Below, one piece after another: positions 35,123-44,075 of a DNA stretch of 47,206 nt (position 1 is the first letter of the stretch; each line of letters begins with the position of its first letter). Position numbers and translations under genes: made by a program. Origin of the DNA: Planctomycetota bacterium (GTDB lineage: Bacteria; Planctomycetota; J058; JAJDCP01); the NCBI GenBank assembly GCA_029260765.1, contig JAJDCP010000170.1, forward strand, positions 1 through 47,206. The letters run 5' to 3'. The notes under the pieces were generated by a model. That model had not been told where the DNA came from, did no database searches, and saw only the letters and a list, made by a program, of their open reading frames with translations.

Positions 35123-36331
35123 ATGGCGACGCTCGAAGAGTTCCGTGCTGAGACCCGCGCCTGGCTGGAGGCTTCGGCTCCCGCCGAGCTGCGCGGCAGC
35201 TTCAGCCATCCCTTTGCCGGCTACTGGGGAGGACGCAAACAGCACGGCGCCACTCCAGAGAGCCTGCGCTGGCTGGCGCTTATGGCCGAGCGCGGTTGGA
35301 CCGCCCCGACCTGGCCGACCCGTTACGGAGGCGGAGGGCTGAGCCGGGCCGAAGACGGCGTGCTGCAGCAGGAGCTTCGGCGCTTGCGCCTGCCTCCGCC
35401 GTTGGTAGGTTTCGGCTTGATCATGCTCGGGCCGACCTTGCTCGAGTTCGGCAGCGAACCGCAGAAGCTCGCGCATCTGCCGGCGATCTGCCGTGGTGAG
35501 GTGCGCTGGTGCCAGGGCTACTCGGAGCCCAACGCCGGCTCCGACCTGGCGGCTCTGGCCTGCAAGGCGGTCAGGGACGGCGACGGCTGGCTGGTCAATG
35601 GCCAGAAGGTCTGGACTTCCTATGCGGACCTGTCCGACTGCATCTTCTGCCTGGTGCGCACCAACAGCGAGGGGCCGCGCCAGAGCGGCATCAGCTTCTT
35701 GCTGCTCGACCTGGAACAGCCGGGGATCAGCGTGCGTCCCATCCAGCTGATCAGTGGGGCATCGCCCTTCTGCGAGGTGTTCTTCGAAGATGCCCGGGCT
35801 CCCCTGCAGAATCTGGTGCACCAGGTCGATGCCGGCTGGACGGTGGCCAAGGCCCTGTTGCGCCACGAGCGCGCCTTCGTCGGGGAGATCTTTGCGAGCT
35901 CGGTGGGGGGCGGCGAGTCCGAGCTGGTGGCGTTGGCGCGGCGCAATCTGGCAGCCGCAGAAGGGCCGCTCCCGGACGCGCTGCTGCGCGATGCCATCGC
36001 CCGCAACGCGATGGATGAGCGCTGCTTCTTGTTGACCCTGCAGCGTGTGAAAGAGGATATGGTCGCCGACCAACGGCCAGGCCCCGTCGCTTCGATCCTC
36101 AAGATCGAAGGCACCGAGCTGAACCAGCGGCGTCATGCCCTGGCTATGCGGATCGCCGGACCAGGGGGCTTGGGTTGGCAGGGGGCGGGCTTCGACGAGC
36201 GCTCGCTGCAGCTGCCCCGCCAGTGGCTGCGCTCGCGCGGCAACAGCATCGAAGGCGGAACCACCGAGATCCAACTCAACATCATCGCCAAGCGGGTGTT
36301 GGGACTGCCGAGCGCGGGAGGCCCGTCATGA
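35123..36331 (+). CDS. Acyl-CoA dehydrogenase, catalytic subunit of a likely heteromer
   Basis: A 402-residue flavoprotein of the acyl-CoA dehydrogenase family. N-terminal helical domain with WPTRYGGGGLS, middle beta domain with the FAD/substrate signature WCQGYSEPNAGSDLAALACK and VNGQKVWTSYA, and a C-terminal helical domain ending GNSIEGGTTEIQLNIIAKRV, which holds the catalytic base Glu in EGGTTE. ATG 35123 follows AGGAG. Its stop overlaps the start of the next acyl-CoA dehydrogenase gene (ATGA), the usual layout for alpha2-beta2 enzymes such as the FadE28-FadE29/ChsE type that act on bulky CoA esters. Confidence 0.92.
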   Translation: MATLEEFRAETRAWLEASAPAELRGSFSHPFAGYWGGRKQHGATPESLRWLALMAERGWTAPTWPTRYGGGGLSRAEDGVLQQELRRLRLPPPLVGFGLIMLGPTLLEFGSEPQKLAHLPAICRGEVRWCQGYSEPNAGSDLAALACKAVRDGDGWLVNGQKVWTSYADLSDCIFCLVRTNSEGPRQSGISFLLLDLEQPGISVRPIQLISGASPFCEVFFEDARAPLQNLVHQVDAGWTVAKALLRHERAFVGEIFASSVGGGESELVALARRNLAAAEGPLPDALLRDAIARNAMDERCFLLTLQRVKEDMVADQRPGPVASILKIEGTELNQRRHALAMRIAGPGGLGWQGAGFDERSLQLPRQWLRSRGNSIEGGTTEIQLNIIAKRVLGLPSAGGPS

Positions 36332-37446
36332 GCTTCCGACTGGATGAGGAGCAACGCCTGCTGCAGCAGACAGCCCGGGAGCTCTTCAGCAAGCGCTCGC
36401 CGGTGTCGCGCGTGCGCAGCCTGGCCGAGGGGCCCGGCCATTCCGAGGAGCTTTGGCGCGAGCTGGCAGAGCTGGGCTGGGTGGGCCTGGCCTTTCCCGA
36501 AGAGCTCGAAGGCAGCGGGCTCGGGCACTTCGAGTTGGCGATCTTGCTCGAGGAGGCGGGCCGGCAGTTGGCCCCCGAGCCGTTCATTGCCAGCGTCTTG
36601 CTTGGTGGCATGGCCCTGTTGCACGGCGAGAATGCCGGCTTGCGACAGACCTGGCTGCCGGCAGTGGCGCGCGGAGAGGCGCGGCTCGGGCTGGCCTGGC
36701 AGGAGGCGGGCAGCCGCTACGATGCCCAGCAGATCGAGACCCGCGCCGAGGCCGTCGAAGGCGGCTGGCGGCTGCACGGCAGCAAGCTGCAAGTGATGGA
36801 TGGCGGCACGGCCCAGGCGCTGGTCGTATCGGCAAGGCTCGCGGACGGGGGGATCGCTCTGTTCCTGGTCGAGAGCCAGGCCGACGGGGTGCGTTGCACG
36901 CGCCAGCAGCTGCTCGACGGGCGGCGTGCCGACCTGCTCGAGCTCGAGGCCGTACAGGTCGGCCCTGCGCAGCTGGTGGCGGGTCCCGAGACCGGGGCTG
37001 CGCTGCTCGAGCGTGTGCTCGATCTCGCCCGTGTGGGGCTGTGTGCCGAGATGCTGGGCGGCATGAGCCGCGCCTTCGAGGACACCTTGGCCTACCTGCA
37101 GAGCCGCGTGCAGTTCGGTGTTCCCATCGGCAGCTTTCAGGCTCTGCAGCATCGTGCGGCGCGCCTGTTCTGTGCCCTGGAGATGGCGCGCACAGCCGTG
37201 TTGGCGGCGGCCCGCTGCGCGGATCAGCGGCCCGAGAAGCTGCCCGAGCTGGCAAGCCTCGCCAAGGCCCGCTGTTCGGAGACCTATCTACTGGTCGGCT
37301 ACGAAGGCGTGCAGCTTTTCGGCGGGGCGGGCATGACCGAAGAAGTCGATATCGGCCTGTTCCTCAAGCGCGCCGCGGTCGCCGCGGTCAGCCTGGGAGA
37401 TGCTGCCTGGCATCGAGCGCGCTGGGCGGGCTTGAAGGGCTATTGA
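36328..37446 (+). CDS. Acyl-CoA dehydrogenase-like second subunit
   Basis: A 372-residue acyl-CoA dehydrogenase fold protein that starts inside the stop of the preceding gene. The N-terminal domain is normal (LAELGWVGLAFPEELEGSGL), but the substrate-binding middle domain is divergent. The C-terminus (YEGVQLFGGAGMTEEVDIGL) lacks the EGTxxIQ glutamate at the position equal to the catalytic base in its partner. The R-x-QFG motif (SRVQFGVPIGSFQALQHRAA) that holds FAD and CoA is kept. It is therefore probably the structural partner subunit in an alpha2-beta2 dehydrogenase for large or cyclic acyl-CoA substrates; the substrate is unknown. Confidence 0.87.
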   Translation: MSFRLDEEQRLLQQTARELFSKRSPVSRVRSLAEGPGHSEELWRELAELGWVGLAFPEELEGSGLGHFELAILLEEAGRQLAPEPFIASVLLGGMALLHGENAGLRQTWLPAVARGEARLGLAWQEAGSRYDAQQIETRAEAVEGGWRLHGSKLQVMDGGTAQALVVSARLADGGIALFLVESQADGVRCTRQQLLDGRRADLLELEAVQVGPAQLVAGPETGAALLERVLDLARVGLCAEMLGGMSRAFEDTLAYLQSRVQFGVPIGSFQALQHRAARLFCALEMARTAVLAAARCADQRPEKLPELASLAKARCSETYLLVGYEGVQLFGGAGMTEEVDIGLFLKRAAVAAVSLGDAAWHRARWAGLKGY

Positions 37447-37449
37447 GCC

Positions 37450-38583
37450 TCAACGCCGCGCGGCCGGGTACAGCCTGTCCATCAGCTCGTCGATGCGGCA
37501 GTCCTGGTTGAGCGGGTACTCGGGGTACTTGCCGCGCACCTTGGGGCTCTGCGGCACGTACAACGCCAGGCCGCACCAGCCGCGGGCCGCGCGTTCGGCG
37601 CGCCGCTGTACGCGATGCGTGACCACCAGCTCTTCCTGCACCCAACTGCTGAAGGCCTCGAGCCCTTCCGTTTCGAGCTGATTGTCGGTGTACAGAGCGC
37701 CGAACCAGCCCAGCAGATCGAAGTTGGTCTCCGAGCCGTAGCCCCAGCCACCGAAACAGGGCTTGAGCTTGTCGCTGACCTGGAGGTCTTCGACCTGCAC
37801 GAGCTCTTCGACCAGACCGTCGAGCCGCTCCGGAAGCTCGGCCAGGGCATCGCCGCGCACCGAGACATAGTTGGTGTAGTGCTGGTCGTCCGTCATGATG
37901 CGCTCGGCGATCGCCTGGCCATCGCTGTCGCGGTTGTCTGCCAGCCATCGCAACGTGGGGCTGTAGTAGGTATTTGGGGCGCCGACGGTGGTCTGCGAAG
38001 CCATCACATACTCGGCCGTACCCTGGAAGTTGTAGAGGTTGTCGACCGAGCCCCGCCCGCACTGTTGCAGGAACAGCAGGTCGACCTCGCCGCCGCAATC
38101 CTCCCGGAAGTCGCGCAGCACCGGTCCGACTTTTTCGGCGCTCAGCCAGAGCTTGTCGCTGCCATCGCCGGGCTGCTCGTCGAGGCACATCTGGTCGAGA
38201 TCACCACCGTGGTCGAGGAAGACCAGCGCGTAGTGCGCGGCGGGATGGCTCTCGGCGACCCAGGCCAGGTACTCGGCCAGCACCTCTTCGGAGGCGCTGT
38301 TGTCGCTCTGTAGCACCTCATGATCGCGCTCCCCGGCGCGCATGGTGTGGCGCTGCAGGCCGTCGGTGTCGGTGAAGTCGGCCAGCACCGTGACGGCCAT
38401 CCGTTCACTCTGCAGGCCTTCGTAGAGGCCGTCGAGGATGATGGGACCGCAACCTTCGAGGTTGTTGTCGTAGGACATAACGTAGACAAAGACCCAGTCC
38501 CAGTCTTTGGACTCGGCCATGGTCGGCGTGGGCGCGGCGAGCAAGCCCGCCCCCACCAGCCAGAGTAGCAGGCGTGATTTCAT
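37450..38583 (-). CDS. Clostripain-family (C11) cysteine protease
   Basis: A 377-residue exported protease. Signal peptide MKSRLLLWLVGAGLLAAPTP then TMA (residues 1-23). Clan CD dyad: His125 in ALVFLDHGGDLDQM and Cys175 in DLLFLQQCGRGSVDNLYNFQ, with the following AEYVMASQ strand typical of C11 enzymes. These proteases cleave after Arg or Lys and act in the periplasm or outside. It is convergent with the acyl-CoA dehydrogenase pair, with a 3-bp gap. The 276 bp upstream contain no gene I can support. Confidence 0.9.
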   Translation of the reverse strand: MKSRLLLWLVGAGLLAAPTPTMAESKDWDWVFVYVMSYDNNLEGCGPIILDGLYEGLQSERMAVTVLADFTDTDGLQRHTMRAGERDHEVLQSDNSASEEVLAEYLAWVAESHPAAHYALVFLDHGGDLDQMCLDEQPGDGSDKLWLSAEKVGPVLRDFREDCGGEVDLLFLQQCGRGSVDNLYNFQGTAEYVMASQTTVGAPNTYYSPTLRWLADNRDSDGQAIAERIMTDDQHYTNYVSVRGDALAELPERLDGLVEELVQVEDLQVSDKLKPCFGGWGYGSETNFDLLGWFGALYTDNQLETEGLEAFSSWVQEELVVTHRVQRRAERAARGWCGLALYVPQSPKVRGKYPEYPLNQDCRIDELMDRLYPAARR

Positions 38584-38859
38584 CGATGTCTCCCGGTAGA
38601 TGGCTCACAAGGCGCGGGAGGTAGCCTACAGTTGCGCCCTGAGGAAGTGTCACGGGAGTGTCGGGAGGCACGGCATAGACTGGATGTGCGGGTCGAGGGC
38701 GAGGGTGCTCAGCATCCGGACGGTGACCCATTCCCGTTTCCATTGCTGGTCTATCTAGACCGGCATGATCTCGAGGGTGACCGCAGTCCCCTCGCGGTCC
38801 CCGATCAGCCCGGCCTCGGAGACCGTCGCCTCGTAAGAGCCGACGCCCGAGAGGAGGAG

Positions 38860-40947
38860 TTACTCCTGGCTCTCCTCCAAGCTGCGTAGATAGGCTGCAG
38901 CCTGCTTCCGGTCTTCGTGTTCCGCGAGCTGTCGTGCGGTCCAGCCCTCTGCCCAGGACAATCCACATGTCCTTTGCGTGTCCGCTCCTCGCTCGACGAG
39001 TATTCTCAATGCTTCGAGGTTGTTGGCTCGCGCAGCCAGCATTAAAGGCGTCAGCGGGCTTCCCGGCGGACCATCCACTTCGGCCCCCCGATCCAGAAGA
39101 GCCTCGATCACTTCCGGGTCGGAAGCGAACATCAAGGCGGTCATCGTATCGCTCTGCCTCACGCCATTGACGTCGGCTCCAGCCTCTATGAGCGCCACGG
39201 CGATCGCTTTCCCGGCTTTCCTGCCTTCAGAGCAGGCGACCATAAGTGGTGTCATCTCCAGGTCGTCACGGCACTCCAGCTCGGCTCCGCCTGCTAGGAG
39301 AAGTCTACAGGTCTCGACGGCTCCACTCCGTGCAGCAGCGTGGAGGGCTGTCCGTCCCCTCCCTCCCCTTCCGTTGAGGTCGACACCGTCTTCGATCAGG
39401 CCCGTCAGGGTCTCAACGTCATTGTTCGCGGCAGCGCGGCACAGAGCGACGAACTCTGCCTTGGGCTCGGGAGCGGGCTCGGGGCGGGCGACACCTTGTT
39501 CGTCAAGCCAGCTGTGGCTGACTCCTTCGAGCCTGCATGCCTCACCTGTCCAAGTGCTGCTGATGAGAAAGCGCAGCCGGCTGCCGGCGATCTGCGAGCC
39601 AGCAGCAAGGGCGAGTTTCCAGGTCCGTACCGCAGCCCTTTTGTCCTCTTCGGTGCCCATACCCGAGCCGTAGCACCAGCCCGCGAGTGCCTCTAGGGCC
39701 TTGACACTTCCGGAATCCGCAGCGCGCTGGTACCAGTCAAAGGCGGCTTTGGCATCGACTTCGACCTTGAGTCCCCACAGAAGACGGTGTGCGAGGCGCT
39801 CCATGGCCTGCACATCACCGGCCTCGGCCTGTTCCCGCAATGGCTCAATGCTCTGCAGCGCCGCTTCCGCTCCCTCGTTGTCGCTGCGTACCGGGGCTTG
39901 GACGAGAGGACGCTTCAGCGAGGACTCGGACGCATCGGGCGCGGTCGTCCCCAAAACGCTGGCCAATAGCAATGTCAGCGGGATGGCCAGCCCCCAGCAA
40001 GCCAGGCTGACCAGAGCCCAGAAACGGCGCTTGTAGGGGGCAGCCGCCTTCTCGGGCTCGGGCTCGGATTCGGATTTGGTTTCGGGCTCGGCAGCTCCCA
40101 TTCCCTGCGCTTCGGCGTCCCCCCCTTGCTCGAGGCCGGCCTCGGCAGTGCCCGATTCCTCGGCCTGCGACTCCTGCTGTTCGAAGTCGCTCGCCGCCTG
40201 GGCCTCGGGCCCCTGTTCCTCGGCGTTCTCTACCTCCGCTTCGGGGAATCTCTCAAGGAGCGAGGCCAGCTCTTCATTCTCGGCAGCGGACTCCTGCTCC
40301 AGTCCGAGCTTGCGGCTCAGGAGAGAAGTGATCTCCTGGCCCGCCTGGCGGGCTCGCCCCTCCTGTTCTTGAGCTTGCGTCACTAGGGTCGCGATCCCGT
40401 CGGGCGCTTCGCTGGTCGAATCTACCTCGAGTTTCTCGGCGGCCTCACGCTGCATACGCGCGCGCACCTCAAAGAGTTGTTTCTCGGCCTGCAAGCGCTC
40501 GATGTCCTTCTCGACCTGTCCGATCTGGCTCGTCCGCTGCTGCAGGCTGGCCCGAAGATCCCTCACGCTACTCTGACGAACCTCCTTCAGGGATGAGCGG
40601 ACTTTCTTCCAGCGTTTGCGGCTCCCAAAGCGGTAGGGCTCTTGCTTGCCGAAGATCTCCCACAGGAACAGGCTCAGCGCCACGAAGGCTGTCGCCCCCA
40701 CATCCTTCAAGGAATCGAGGTTGTCCCAGGCATTGCTATCGAAGTAGATCGCCGTGGCTGCTCGAATCACGGCAGCCAGGAGTACCAGGTTGGCCAACAG
40801 CAGTCCCCCGCGCTGGAGGATCAGCTCCTTGAGTGTCCTGCTGGGGCCGTTGCCCTGCTTGTACTTCTCGAGAATTGCGCGCCGGCGTTTGCGCTCTCGC
40901 GTACGGCCTCGCTTGAGGACTGCGCGCGAAGGGGGCTTGCGGGCCAT
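38860..40947 (-). CDS. Membrane protein with coiled coil, Sel1-like and ankyrin repeats
   Basis: A 695-residue protein. ATG 40947 follows AGGAGGT at ideal spacing; the frame is open to 41190 but that part overlaps the next gene and looks random. A very basic N-terminus (MARKPPSRAVLKRGRTRERK) precedes two membrane helices (48-69, 82-100). Then follow a coiled coil (115-230), an acidic Glu/Ala-rich stretch (233-300), a third helix (310-333), Sel1-like repeats (about 372-450, AFDWYQRAADSGSVKALEAL) and a block of about five ankyrin repeats (525-690, GRTALHAAARSGAVETCRLL). With an odd number of helices the repeat domains lie on the opposite side from the basic start, if topology follows the positive-inside rule. 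Probable protein-binding scaffold; no catalytic domain. Confidence 0.82.
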   Translation of the reverse strand: MARKPPSRAVLKRGRTRERKRRRAILEKYKQGNGPSRTLKELILQRGGLLLANLVLLAAVIRAATAIYFDSNAWDNLDSLKDVGATAFVALSLFLWEIFGKQEPYRFGSRKRWKKVRSSLKEVRQSSVRDLRASLQQRTSQIGQVEKDIERLQAEKQLFEVRARMQREAAEKLEVDSTSEAPDGIATLVTQAQEQEGRARQAGQEITSLLSRKLGLEQESAAENEELASLLERFPEAEVENAEEQGPEAQAASDFEQQESQAEESGTAEAGLEQGGDAEAQGMGAAEPETKSESEPEPEKAAAPYKRRFWALVSLACWGLAIPLTLLLASVLGTTAPDASESSLKRPLVQAPVRSDNEGAEAALQSIEPLREQAEAGDVQAMERLAHRLLWGLKVEVDAKAAFDWYQRAADSGSVKALEALAGWCYGSGMGTEEDKRAAVRTWKLALAAGSQIAGSRLRFLISSTWTGEACRLEGVSHSWLDEQGVARPEPAPEPKAEFVALCRAAANNDVETLTGLIEDGVDLNGRGGRGRTALHAAARSGAVETCRLLLAGGAELECRDDLEMTPLMVACSEGRKAGKAIAVALIEAGADVNGVRQSDTMTALMFASDPEVIEALLDRGAEVDGPPGSPLTPLMLAARANNLEALRILVERGADTQRTCGLSWAEGWTARQLAEHEDRKQAAAYLRSLEESQE

Positions 40948-41071
40948 GGGACCTCCTGGGTCGCCGATCGAATATCGGAACTTGCAGCAGTTCGGCTGCC
41001 AGCACCTCGTGGCTTCGACAAACGGCCGGCCGTGTTTGTGCCCAGGGATCATATCGCATGGAGCGGATGCA

Positions 41072-41518
41072 TTACACCCTCGTGACCCTCGAGCTCTTCG
41101 CTCTCGCGGTCTCGGACGTTTCGCTCTGGGCGGGGATGAACCCCGAACCGTACAAGAAAGAGCGGGCGGTTCGAGGAGCTTGGGCTCCATGGACGGGCTT
41201 GAGGGCCACGGCCTGGTCCACCGCCCCGGAGCACAGGTCTGTCACCCGGTCTTCAGCTCCCAGCTCGTCGGGCCCGATCACCGTCCTCCCTTGTTCTTCC
41301 ATGCGCCGCTCCAGCTTTTTCAGGGTCTCGGTGGTCGAGCCGAAGAGGAACTCGCGGAAGGCGTCGGCCTCCTCCTCGCACTGATCGTCGTTCATGAGGT
41401 AGTCGACGAAGCGCTCATCGCAGCCTTCAGCCAGCAGCGCGAACATCTCCTTGGTCCCGATCAAGGTGCCGAGGGTCACCGGGACGCGGCTGCGGGCCTG
41501 CCTTGTCGATTGCCGCAT
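41072..41518 (-). CDS. Hypothetical protein, 148 residues
   Basis: ATG 41518 is preceded by CAGGAGAG and starts MRQSTRQARSRVPVTLGTLI. The body is acidic and helical with hydrophobic spacing (EEEADAFREFLFGSTTETLK, then KLERRMEEQ), and the last 45 residues look disordered. No family recognised. It lies 124 bp upstream of the ankyrin-repeat gene on the same strand and might be co-transcribed with it. Confidence 0.55.
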   Translation of the reverse strand: MRQSTRQARSRVPVTLGTLIGTKEMFALLAEGCDERFVDYLMNDDQCEEEADAFREFLFGSTTETLKKLERRMEEQGRTVIGPDELGAEDRVTDLCSGAVDQAVALKPVHGAQAPRTARSFLYGSGFIPAQSETSETARAKSSRVTRV

Positions 41519-41655
41519 TGTCGGGCTCTCCTGCCCGAAGGCAGAAGACCCTCCTGAAGTCGGGTAGCAGGGCCCTCCATCACGGGACAAGTGTTGATGG
41601 GGCCCCGATGCAAGAGCGGCCCGTGAATCACCAGCGCCACGCTCGAAGAATGTGC

Positions 41656-42550
41656 TCAGGTCAGGCGCTCCGAGTAGACGGTGTGGTGCCCGGTGCGGGC
41701 ATAGATCTCGTAGCGGTTGCCCTTGAACAGCGCGACCCGGAGGTCGGGCAGGGCCACGGCAGCTTCGAGGCCCCGCATGTCGTCGGGGACCTCCTCGTTC
41801 TCGTGGGGCGCATCGCGGAACTTCCCGGTCGTCTTGTCGAACAGGAGGTAGGCGTTGTCGCGGAAAAAAGCGAGGCTGTTTTCCCCCCAGGGAATGATGG
41901 TATCGACGCCGCCGTCGAGAAAGCCGTCGGTGTCGGCGAAGTCCTCAGCGATATAGCCCTCAAGGTGGCCTTGCGCAGGTGCTCTCCGTGGAAGGCCAGG
42001 CAGATCAGCCGCGAGACCTCGACCGGATCGGTGTCCTCGTCGTCCGAATCGCGTGCGGACTTGACCGGGTCGGTCGAGAGGGCCGGACGCAGGCTGGACT
42101 GGATCGGGAGCTTCCCGTGAGACGCGATCTTCAGTGCCGCGAGGCCGATCGACCAGTGGAGGATGTCGCCGCCTTCGACCAGCGCGACCGCGTGCACCGC
42201 ATTCTCGTAGCGCGCCAGCGAGGCCGTCGACAGGGCCTTCTTGCCGCCTGTGTCGAGGGTCTCGGCACGGCGCCAAGTGCCTTCCCTTCCTGTCCAGAGC
42301 TCCAGCTGGTGGTCCTGATTCATCACCACGAAGCAGAGCTCGTCCCCGTCGTAGGCCATGACCGGAGCGGAGAGCATGCCCTCGGCGAGGGTCGCCGGCT
42401 CCGAGCGCTCCCAGTCGCTGTCCTGACTCGCGCTGTAGCTCTGCAGCCGCCCCTCCGAGACGGTGGCGACGACAGCGACGTACTTCTGGCCAGGAGGATG
42501 TCCGAGCGCCACTCCCTTCGGTTCCTCGACGCGGAAGGTCTGATCGAGTC
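41656..42550 (-). pseudogene. Hemopexin/propeller-like gene remnant fused behind the broken sigma-54 gene, frameshifted
   Basis: After the truncated AAA+ region the same frame continues into unrelated sequence (KYVAVVATVSEGRLQSYSAS, PVMAYDGDELCFVVMNQDHQ LELW) with beta-propeller character. Near 41960-41985 the frame shifts by one base. The other frame then reads VDTIIPWGENSLAFFRDNAY LLFD and LPDLRVALFKGNRYEIYART, two hemopexin-like repeats, to a stop at 41656. No start codon of its own is visible. It is the decayed 3' part of a lost gene joined by deletion at about 42551. Confidence 0.65.
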
Positions 42551-43549
42551 TGGCTTGTGCCAGGTCCTTGTGGGTCGCGGCCAGCACCCGCACATCCGGA
42601 CAGAGCTCCACTCCCCCACCCAGCCTGCGGAAACCCTGCCCTTCCAACACGCGTAGCAGCATCGCCTGGGTCTCGAGCGCCAACTCGCCCGCCTCGTCGA
42701 GGAACAGCGTGCCTCCGTCGGCTAGGAGCCTGTGCCGCATTGGACTTCATCAGACTTGCGGCGGGGCACCTATTGCTTCGTCCTCGTCTTCCCCGCTACA
42801 TGTAGGGGCTCATCCTCGATCCTGGCACTAGGCACCCCGGCGCATCGCCTGCTTTTGCCCAATACGACACAGCCTCCTAGCTCGAAGGCGCCTTTGCGCA
42901 GGGCGACGGCGCCGGTGAAGGCACCCTTTTCGTGGCCGAAGAGCTCACTGTGCAGCATCTGCCCACTCAGCAGCGCGGCATTGATCGCGATGAAGGGCCC
43001 GCCACGCCGCGGGGAGTTGCGGTGGACCGCGCGGGCGACCAACTCCTTGCCTGTTCCACTCTCGCCGCAAATCAGCACATGGCCCGGAGCGGCCGCTGCC
43101 TTGAAGATCCTGCGCGTCACCTCACGCATCTCTGGACTGTCGCCGAGCAGCTCGCGAGGCTGCATCACGGGCCCTGCCAAGGGTTCGCCGGGCGACCGCT
43201 CTGCGGTCGCTGCATGCAGCGTAGAGAGCCCGGCTTGCAGCAGGCGGTTGCCCGCGACGGCTGCATCCTCGCAGAACAGCAGGCGCACGCCGCCGAGGCG
43301 GATGGTGTCGCCGGGCAGCAACGCGGCATGCTCACAGCGGACACCGTTGAGGAAGGTGCCGTTCCTGCTGCCGAGATCGGCCAGCCGAAAGCCATCCGCG
43401 GCGCTGGAGATTTCCGCATGCACCCGAGAGATCTGCTCATCGGGCAGCATCACCTCCAGCTCGGCGTCCCGGCCCAGGCGGTTGTTCTGCGGGAAGAGTG
43501 GATACACGGCGCCGCGGTTCGCGCCTTCAATCACGACCAGCTGTGCCAT
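42551..43549 (-). pseudogene. FHA / sigma-54 activator gene, interrupted and 3'-truncated
   Basis: ATG 43549 follows AAGGGA. The first part encodes an FHA phosphothreonine-binding domain (NRLGRDAELEVMLPDEQISR VHAE, LADLGSRNGTFLNG) and the start of a sigma-54 activator AAA+ domain: Walker A GESGTGKE and the sigma-54 contact loop GAFTGA in HEKGAFTGAVALRKGAFEL. A 151-bp insertion at 42726-42876 then breaks the gene. Removing it with one CTAG copy restores GAG CTA GCC GAC GGA (ELADG) and the frame, continuing GGTLFLDEAGELALETQAML and VRVLAATHKDL. After about 42551 the AAA+ domain stops short and fuses to foreign sequence. No DNA-binding domain remains. Confidence 0.88.
42726..42876. mobile_element. 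151-bp non-autonomous inserted element (MITE) with CTAG target duplication
   Basis: The ends GAGCCTGTGCCGCATTGGAC (42726-42745) and, inverted, GAGGCTGTGTCGTATTGGGC (42876-42857) match at 16 of 20 bases. CTAG flanks both sides (42722-42725 and 42877-42880), the size and sequence of target duplications made by some IS5-type elements. There is no coding capacity. Deleting 155 bp restores the reading frame of the host gene exactly (842 minus 155 is a multiple of three across the two frame fragments). Confidence 0.85.
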
Positions 43550-43582
43550 CGCTGTCCCTTCTTGTGATTCTCTATCGGTCAT

Positions 43583-44075
43583 GATGCAGGACCGTGAACC
43601 TCAGCCACAACATCATCTGCGCACAAACACGCGACCTGCTGGCCGCCCGAGGTCGAAGGCGACCAGCTCTGCCTTGGTGAAGAACCGAAGGAGCCAAAGC
43701 TGGTTCGGTGGGTTTCAGCGCGCAATGATCAGCAGAAAGAAGATCTGGGCCCCGCTGCGGAACGAGTTGCGCCGATGGTGCACCCCTCAGCCCATCCTAC
43801 TGCTACCCCGAGCTGTGGCTGGCTGGATGGGCGGGTTCCTCCCTTCGAGCCCCGAATCCTGGAGCTTCATAGGGATCCGGATGGAGGGACTCTCGCGGGT
43901 AGCATTTGAAGGCACGCCGGCTCGTCGATAGAGCTCGAGGGGAGCTTCGACGCTGGCTCCCCCAAGCGGTGAGGAGGTTCTCGAAGAGGCTTCTCCGCGC
44001 CGAACAGAGGGCACGCGCGGCCGAGTGCCCTCTGGGTCGAACATGGTGGGCTGAACAGCGCTTCGGCCAGCCGAC
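43583..44075. other. Region without a recognisable gene
   Basis: About 490 bp between the FHA/sigma-54 pseudogene (minus) and the end of the frameshifted secreted-protein gene (minus). Six-frame reading gives only compositionally random short frames. I see no terminator-like hairpin or repeat. Confidence 0.5.

Noticed and set aside
38632..38889. Possible small plus-strand gene of 85 codons
   Set aside because: No ribosome site, no family character, and it overlaps the end of the ankyrin-repeat gene on the other strand.
41015..41040. Imperfect palindrome ACAAACGGCCGGCCGTGTTTGT before the ankyrin-repeat gene
   Set aside because: The arms are unequal by two bases and the GGCCGGCC core is expected by chance in this GC content.
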